From positions 1 through 10,354 of the forward strand of contig JAQBZY010000022.1 of assembly GCA_027620395.1 (NCBI GenBank): DNA of 10,354 bases, in the 5' to 3' direction. Under the pieces are notes generated by a model that was not told where the DNA came from, ran no database searches, and saw nothing but the letters and a program-made list of their open reading frames with translations. Shown in pieces: positions 7,044 to 10,354 of the stretch (position 1 is the stretch's first letter; the number at the start of each line of letters is the position of its first letter). A program made the translations under genes and the position numbers. The DNA is from Pseudomonadota bacterium (GTDB lineage Bacteria; Pseudomonadota; Alphaproteobacteria; Rhodospirillales; Casp-alpha2).

Positions 7044-7484
7044 ATGCCCGTCGTGAAGGGATGCAATCTTCCGGATGATCTTTTATACGACGTGGAAAAC
7101 CACGTCTGGTTCAAGGAAATGGGCGATGGCAACGTCAAAATCGGCATGACCGCCGTTGCCGCCGCATTGGCCGGGCAACTGGTCGCGGTAACGCCTAAGA
7201 AGGCTGGGCGGTCAGTTGACCCCGGCAAATCCTGCGCCACCATCGAGAGCGGCAAATGGGTCGGCCCGGCCAAATCGGCCGCCGGTGGCGAGGTAATCGA
7301 GGTCAATGCCGCCATCGTCGCGAAGCCCGACATCGCCAACGCCGACCCCTATGAGGCCGGCTGGCTGGTGATCCTGAAACCGTCCGACTGGGCCAACGTG
7401 AAACCGGCCCTGATCCCCGGCAGCGCGGTCGCCGGTCCGTATGAGGCTAAAATGAACGCCGACGGGTTCGCCGGCTGCGCCTGA
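7044..7484 (+). CDS. lbpA: Lipoate-binding protein LbpA (GcvH-like) of the sHdr pathway
   Basis: A 146-residue protein of the glycine-cleavage H protein fold. The lipoyl domain is seen from the N-terminal NHVWFKEMGDGNVKIGMT region through ATIESGKWVGPAKS, where K71 is the expected lipoylated lysine, to a second strand GGEVIEVN. The 'ESGKW' context differs from the 'ESVKA' typical of true GcvH, and a Cys lies two residues from the end (GCA). Both fit the LbpA proteins encoded with sHdr genes. Known role: the lipoamide arm takes part in sulfur oxidation by the sHdr complex, distinct from glycine cleavage. No gcvT or gcvP genes are nearby. LbpA needs a dedicated lipoate-assembly route; those genes are not in the window. 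It is the last gene of the run. Confidence 0.9.
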   Translation: MPVVKGCNLPDDLLYDVENHVWFKEMGDGNVKIGMTAVAAALAGQLVAVTPKKAGRSVDPGKSCATIESGKWVGPAKSAAGGEVIEVNAAIVAKPDIANADPYEAGWLVILKPSDWANVKPALIPGSAVAGPYEAKMNADGFAGCA

Positions 7485-7579
7485 GTTCCCGTCAAAATCG
7501 CTGATTTACCCCCGTCGCTCAGCCATCCTGGCGGCATAGACTTTTCGAGACCAGCATTTCACTGACCCCCGTTTCAGGC

Positions 7580-7591
7580 TACGATATCGTA
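7580..7591. promoter_or_regulatory. 12-base perfect palindrome TACGATATCGTA upstream of the propeller gene
   Basis: The repeat is exactly self-complementary and lies in the 189-base gap between lbpA and the exported propeller gene, about 80 bases before its ATG. It is flanked by TTTCAG copies at 7572-7577 and 7595-7600. The position fits an operator for a dimeric regulator, but no regulator is identified and no clear -35/-10 pair was found nearby. Confidence 0.3.
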
Positions 7592-7673
7592 TGATTTCAG
7601 CCGTTACGCTGGCTGGGCTCGACACACCAAAGCATAAGACCGGCGAGCAAAACCGTTACGGGAGGAAAATCCG

Positions 7674-8582
7674 ATGCGTCTCAGCTTAATCGCTATTGGT
7701 ACCGCATGTGCGGCGCTGTTCTTATCGTGGCAGCCGTCGCTTGCGGTTGCCGAGGGTCCGAAAGTGCTTTCGGAAAAGTCCGTCACCGGCTTTCCGTTTC
7801 CGGAATCCGTCGCCTACGACGCCGCGCAAAAGGTTCTATATGTCGGTCAGTTCGTCTCGGCGTTGAAGCCGACCGAAAAGGACGGCAAGGGCCGGATCAG
7901 CAAGGTTTCGATCGACGGCAAGGTGCTCGAGCAAAATTACTTGCCAGCCGCCGGCGGCGAAGCCTTGAACAAGCCGAAAGGCATCTGGGTCGCCGGTGAC
8001 AGGTTGTGGGTCACCGACATCGACGTCGTCTGGGTATTCGACACCAAGACCAAGAAAGGCCGCAAGGTGGCGCTACCCGATGTAAAGTTCGCCAACGATC
8101 CGACCGTCATTGGCGACGTGCTTTACGTTAGCGACAACCGTGGCGATGCGCTTTACCGCGTCGATCCGGCGAACTTTCTGGATGGTGCCGAGCCAAAAGT
8201 GACGAAGGCGTTCACTGACGCCTCGATCAACCCGAACGGGCTTTATCCGGGCAAGAATAACTCGGTATTGATGGCCGGGTTCAAGTCCAATACCGAAGCC
8301 CGCGGGATTTTCGTGATGACTCCGGGCGGCAAGCCGAAACCGATGTCACGGCCGATCGGCCGTCTCGATGGGCTTTACCTGATGGCGGACGACTCTCTCC
8401 TGGTAACCGACTGGAATTCCGGCACCTTGTTCCACTGGGCCGGTGATGGCCATGTCACGACGCTGGCCTCGGGATTCAAGGGCCCGGCCGATTTCACCGT
8501 TATCCCGGGAGAAAAATCAATGACGGTCGTGGTTCCGGATTTGGTGAAGAGCGAACTCCGCTTCGTCCAAATCAGCAAGTAA
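7674..8582 (+). CDS. Exported SMP-30/gluconolactonase-like six-bladed beta-propeller protein
   Basis: A 302-residue protein with a cleavable-type signal peptide: a hydrophobic core at residues ~3-18 and an Ala-Val-Ala-type site near residues 24-26. The mature part should be periplasmic. Repeating strand pairs (KVLYVGQF, DRLWVTDI, DVLYVSDN, DSLLVTDW) indicate a beta-propeller. E44 (PESVAYD), N188 (NPNGLYP) and D232 (RLDGLYL) fit the metal-binding Glu/Asn/Asp set of the SMP-30 family. The sugar-lactone reaction of that family is not implied here. The start at 7674 has GGGAGG about eight bases ahead. It follows lbpA after 189 bases, so it may have its own promoter, and it faces yeeE tail to tail. 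Its role in sulfur oxidation is unknown; possibilities are sensing or processing of an organosulfur substrate in the periplasm. Confidence 0.75.
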   Translation: MRLSLIAIGTACAALFLSWQPSLAVAEGPKVLSEKSVTGFPFPESVAYDAAQKVLYVGQFVSALKPTEKDGKGRISKVSIDGKVLEQNYLPAAGGEALNKPKGIWVAGDRLWVTDIDVVWVFDTKTKKGRKVALPDVKFANDPTVIGDVLYVSDNRGDALYRVDPANFLDGAEPKVTKAFTDASINPNGLYPGKNNSVLMAGFKSNTEARGIFVMTPGGKPKPMSRPIGRLDGLYLMADDSLLVTDWNSGTLFHWAGDGHVTTLASGFKGPADFTVIPGEKSMTVVVPDLVKSELRFVQISK

Positions 8583-8635
8583 GGCGGCTTTTTCGGGATC
8601 CGGCAAATGCGCCGGGTCCCGTTCGACTCCGCCTT
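8581..8635. terminator. Nested hairpin between convergent genes, likely bidirectional terminator
   Basis: The inner stem pairs GGGATCCGG (8595-8603) with CCGGGTCCC (8612-8620): nine pairs including one G-T wobble, 8-base loop. The outer stem pairs AAGGCGG (8581-8587) with CCGCCTT (8629-8635) exactly. It overlaps both stop codons' surroundings. There is no clear T-run on the 3' side of either strand, so it may act as an mRNA end stabiliser or a factor-assisted terminator. Confidence 0.5.
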
Positions 8636-9738
8636 CAACTCCTTGCCAACATCGCTTTCAAAGCGCCGCCAAGAGTCCCTTCCTCAAGATACCTGATGCC
8701 GAGCACGCCGCCGGCAATGATTGATCCCAGCGCCAGCACCGATCCGACGGCAAGGGTCGACATGCCGGTTAGGCCCTGGCCGATGGTGCAGCCGAGCGCC
8801 AGCACGCCGCCCGTTCCCATCAGCGCGGCGCCTATGGTGTGGCGGATCATGTCGTCGGCATCGACAAACGATTCGACACGGAATTCCTTGGCCGACATCG
8901 CCGCCAGGAACGATCCGGCGATCACGCCGCCGACGCTGGCGACACCGAAGTCGATGGTGGCGCCGGTAAAGGTCATCAGATATTGCAGGCTGTTACCGAC
9001 CGGGGCCACAAAGGTCAGCGAGAACAACGGTGTCGGCTGAAACTCATCAAAGCCGGCTATTCCGGTGATCGCCCAACCGGCGGGAACAGTCAAGCCGATG
9101 ATCAGGCCGGCGATGACATCGCGCTTCGATTGCCGGAAATCTCCGTCTTTGAAGCAATACCAGACCAGTAAGGCAACGGCGGCGGCGGCGAGGATCATCC
9201 GCGCCGATCCAATCTCAAGGCCTGTGGCGGCAAGCAAATCCGGCAGGCCCTGGTTGTTGACGACACCGGATGCTTTTAAATCGACGTTGGTCGCGCCCTC
9301 GAGCGCGGTGCGGACAAGCGCCAGCACGCCGCGCAGTGTCATGTACGCGAATATGCCGAGCACGACGGCGACATAGAGGGATTTCAAGTTGCCGGCGCCG
9401 AGGCGGATCAATGTCTTCGAGCCGCAGCCACCCGCCTGGGTCATGCCGAAGCCGAACATCAGACCGCCGATGACCGCACCAGCCCAGCCGAGATTGGGCG
9501 TCAGGTAGATCGCCTTGTTGAGATCGACCAGCCCGGCAAGATGCAGGCCCTGGCTGGCGGCGATGCCGACGGCTATGGCGAGAAGCCAGGCCCGGAGGCG
9601 GTTGCGATCATCCATCATCACCATGTCGGATATCGCCCCCATCGTGCAAAAATTGGTCCGCTGCGCGGTGGCGCCAAATGCGATCCCGAGCGTAAAGGCG
9701 AGCCAGCCGACCTTTGCGACCACTGAAAGTTCACCCAT
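8635..9738 (-). CDS. YeeE/YedE-family sulfur compound transporter (thiosulfate permease, TsuA-like)
   Basis: A 367-residue integral membrane protein with about nine or ten hydrophobic segments rich in Gly and Ala. Three conserved cysteines expected of the family are visible: C31 (RTNFCTMG), C105 (QAGGCGSK) and C317 (LGCTIGQGLTG), matching the three essential Cys positions of YeeE-type thiosulfate channels. Known role: uptake of thiosulfate through cysteine relays in the inner membrane, often together with a TusA-like protein (TsuB). Here it is divergent from tusA across a 221-base control region and convergent with the propeller gene. The start at 9738 is preceded, on its strand, by GGAGG about 12 bases away and AGGGA nearer. 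It may import thiosulfate, or another sulfur species such as selenate or sulfane donors; the substrate is inferred from context. Confidence 0.88.
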   Translation of the reverse strand: MGELSVVAKVGWLAFTLGIAFGATAQRTNFCTMGAISDMVMMDDRNRLRAWLLAIAVGIAASQGLHLAGLVDLNKAIYLTPNLGWAGAVIGGLMFGFGMTQAGGCGSKTLIRLGAGNLKSLYVAVVLGIFAYMTLRGVLALVRTALEGATNVDLKASGVVNNQGLPDLLAATGLEIGSARMILAAAAVALLVWYCFKDGDFRQSKRDVIAGLIIGLTVPAGWAITGIAGFDEFQPTPLFSLTFVAPVGNSLQYLMTFTGATIDFGVASVGGVIAGSFLAAMSAKEFRVESFVDADDMIRHTIGAALMGTGGVLALGCTIGQGLTGMSTLAVGSVLALGSIIAGGVLGIRYLEEGTLGGALKAMLARS

Positions 9739-9762
9739 ATTCCCTAGCCCCCTCCATCAACC

Positions 9763-9777
9763 GGTCGAATTCCGACC
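9763..9777. repeat. Inverted repeat GGTCG-AATTC-CGACC in the yeeE leader
   Basis: A perfect 5-base inverted repeat with a 5-base centre lies 25 bases upstream of the yeeE start on its strand. It could form a small leader hairpin or be a protein site; nothing more can be said. Confidence 0.25.
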
Positions 9778-9779
9778 AC

Positions 9780-9811
9780 CCGGCCCGTCACCCGATGGCC
9801 GGCATTTTTTT
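9780..9811 (+). terminator. Terminator-like hairpin with T-run, plus strand, inside the divergent region
   Basis: CCGGCC (9780-9785) pairs with GGCCGG (9797-9802) around an 11-base loop, followed on the plus strand by CA and seven T residues (9805-9811). No plus-strand gene ends here, so it would stop antisense readthrough across yeeE before tusA. On the minus strand it would lie in the yeeE leader. Confidence 0.35.
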
Positions 9812-9829
9812 CTGGCGGCAAGATAACAC

Positions 9830-9845
9830 ATTCAATAATATGAAT
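9830..9845. promoter_or_regulatory. ATTC-N8-GAAT operator for an SqrR/BigR/SoxR-type ArsR repressor
   Basis: The AT-rich divergent region between yeeE and tusA contains ATTC, eight bases, then GAAT; it is in fact ATTCA-N6-TGAAT. ATTC-N8-GAAT is the known motif of the persulfide-sensing repressor SqrR. Related regulators (SoxR, sHdrR) control sHdr and sox genes in Hyphomicrobium. The position allows control of both divergent genes: on the yeeE side a -10-like TTATCT lies at 9826-9821 (minus strand). Confidence 0.6.
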
Positions 9846-9944
9846 ATATGAAAATTGGCGGTGTTTCCCTGCCTCTGCCGCTCATTTAATCTTAACGTAA
9901 GAATCGAGACCGGTCAGTCGGTCGGCACGAAAAGTAACAGATCG

Positions 9945-9950
9945 AGAGGA
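9945..9950 (+). promoter_or_regulatory. Ribosome binding site that sets the tusA start
   Basis: AGAGGA precedes the ATG at 9960 by nine bases. The open frame reaches back to 9855, but the extra N-terminal part is not TusA-like, so ATG 9960 is the chosen start. Confidence 0.65.
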
Positions 9951-9959
9951 AAATCGACG

Positions 9960-10184
9960 ATGGTCACACAAACGCTCGATACCAAAGGCCTCAACTGCCC
10001 GATGCCGATCGTCAAGGCGAAGAAGGCCATTGGCGAACTCAAGGCCGGCGAGATTCTGGAAGTTCTGGCGACGGACCCCGGCGCGGTCAAGGATTTCGAG
10101 GCATTTTGCCGCAAAACCGGCCACGAGTTGATGGAATGGACCGAAACCGATGGCGTGTTCCGGTTCTTGCTCAAAAGGGCCTGA
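9960..10184 (+). CDS. tusA: Sulfur carrier protein TusA
   Basis: A 74-residue cytoplasmic protein, the usual TusA length (about 75-80). The persulfide-carrying cysteine is C13 in the family signature CPMP (TKGLNCPMPIVK), followed by the helix of the two-layer alpha/beta sandwich (KAKKAIGELKAG) and a strand with LATDPGAVKDFEAFCRKTGH, typical of the family. Known role: in sulfur oxidisers TusA accepts and hands on sulfane sulfur, exchanging with DsrE proteins and feeding Dsr or sHdr; elsewhere TusA serves tRNA thiolation. The sHdr context favours the oxidative role. It is divergent from yeeE behind the ATTC-N8-GAAT site, so both may be induced by sulfur compounds. A second Cys (FCRK) is outside the usual active site. 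Confidence 0.92.
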   Translation: MVTQTLDTKGLNCPMPIVKAKKAIGELKAGEILEVLATDPGAVKDFEAFCRKTGHELMEWTETDGVFRFLLKRA

Positions 10185-10212
10185 CACCGACGCCGGTCAG
10201 TTAAGCGCCCTT
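10175..10212. terminator. Imperfect inverted repeat over the convergent ends of tusA and the next gene
   Basis: AAGGGC (10175-10180) pairs with GCCCTT (10207-10212), and CTGAC (10181-10185) with GTCAG (10196-10200), with a six-base one-sided bulge between the stems. It spans the two stop codons, 16 bases apart, and may form a shared transcript end. It lacks a T-run. Confidence 0.3.
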
Positions 10213-10354
10213 GGCCAGATATTCGTGGAATTTGCTGGTCTCGTAGGCCTTATCCTTCACGTAGCGGAACATGGCGATGAAATGATCCGGCTTGAAGTAG
10301 CCCGGCATCCTGGCAACTTCCGAGGCCCGTCCGGGCTTGCCGGCGGCCGCCTCC
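10201..10354 (-). CDS. C-terminal end of an unrecognised protein (start outside window)
   Basis: The minus-strand frame enters at the right edge and stops with TAA at 10203-10201, giving 50 residues. The sequence is basic and aromatic, including MPGYFKPDHFIAMFRYVKD and ending HEYLAKGA. I do not recognise the family, and no cysteine or membrane segment is visible. Coding is supported by the absence of stops, GC-rich third positions and the tight convergent spacing with tusA. A link to sulfur metabolism is possible from context only. Confidence 0.5.
   Translation of the reverse strand, partial: EAAAGKPGRASEVARMPGYFKPDHFIAMFRYVKDKAYETSKFHEYLAKGA

Noticed and set aside
7044..7484. Glycine cleavage H protein (gcvH)
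   Set aside because: No gcvT/gcvP nearby, the lipoyl site is ESGKW and it closes an sHdr operon, so LbpA fits better.
7674..8582. Gluconolactonase in sugar metabolism
   Set aside because: The fold and metal residues match the SMP-30 family, but there are no sugar genes nearby and the protein is exported, so the enzyme name is not justified.
9890..9902. Small inverted repeat TCTTA-ACG-TAAGA upstream of tusA
   Set aside because: The arms are only 5 bases, with no known motif and no clear position relative to a promoter; kept as a note only.

Overview
The window is a GC-rich chromosomal segment carrying most of a sulfur-oxidising heterodisulfide-reductase-like (sHdr) locus, the cytoplasmic pathway that oxidises sulfane sulfur to sulfite. 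The GC-rich codon use, the strong GGAGG-type ribosome sites, the gene order and the SqrR/BigR-type operator all point to a chemotrophic sulfur-oxidising alphaproteobacterium (Hyphomicrobium-like or Rhodospirillales-like). The exact taxon cannot be read from the sequence. No rRNA, tRNA, CRISPR array, insertion sequence or prophage gene was seen.

Layout. Bases 1-259 hold the 3' end of a class I glutamine amidotransferase-like gene. An AT-rich promoter region with an inverted repeat (about 287-350) follows. It precedes a same-strand run: dsrE (366-746), hdrC1 (769-1521), hdrB1 (1568-2916, interrupted by one missing base near 1891), hdrA (2956-4008), the conserved 'hyp' gene (4011-4889), hdrC2 (4900-5649), hdrB2 (5662-6597), a small uncharacterised gene overlapping hdrB2 by 4 bases (6594-7007), and lbpA (7044-7484). 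After a 189-base gap with a 12-base perfect palindrome comes a gene for an exported SMP-30/gluconolactonase-like beta-propeller (7674-8582). It is convergent with a YeeE/YedE-type sulfur transporter gene on the minus strand (8635-9738). The two are separated by a nested hairpin. A 221-base divergent control region containing ATTC-N8-GAAT leads to tusA (9960-10184). The window ends in the 3' end of an unrecognised minus-strand gene.

How the genes fit together (inference from known sHdr biology). A YeeE-type transporter brings in thiosulfate or a related sulfur compound. Sulfane sulfur then passes between cysteine persulfides on TusA (CPMP) and DsrE (Cys-Cys). The membrane-independent sHdr complex (FAD protein HdrA, Fe-S proteins HdrC1/HdrC2, CCG proteins HdrB1/HdrB2, plus Hyp) oxidises it with the lipoylated protein LbpA as partner. 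The amidotransferase fragment at the left edge may belong to a lipoate-assembly group lying outside the window.

The points most worth a second look are the single-base frameshift in hdrB1, two AT-rich operators of identical geometry in front of dsrE and between yeeE and tusA, the unknown gene coupled to hdrB2, and the periplasmic propeller gene next to the locus.
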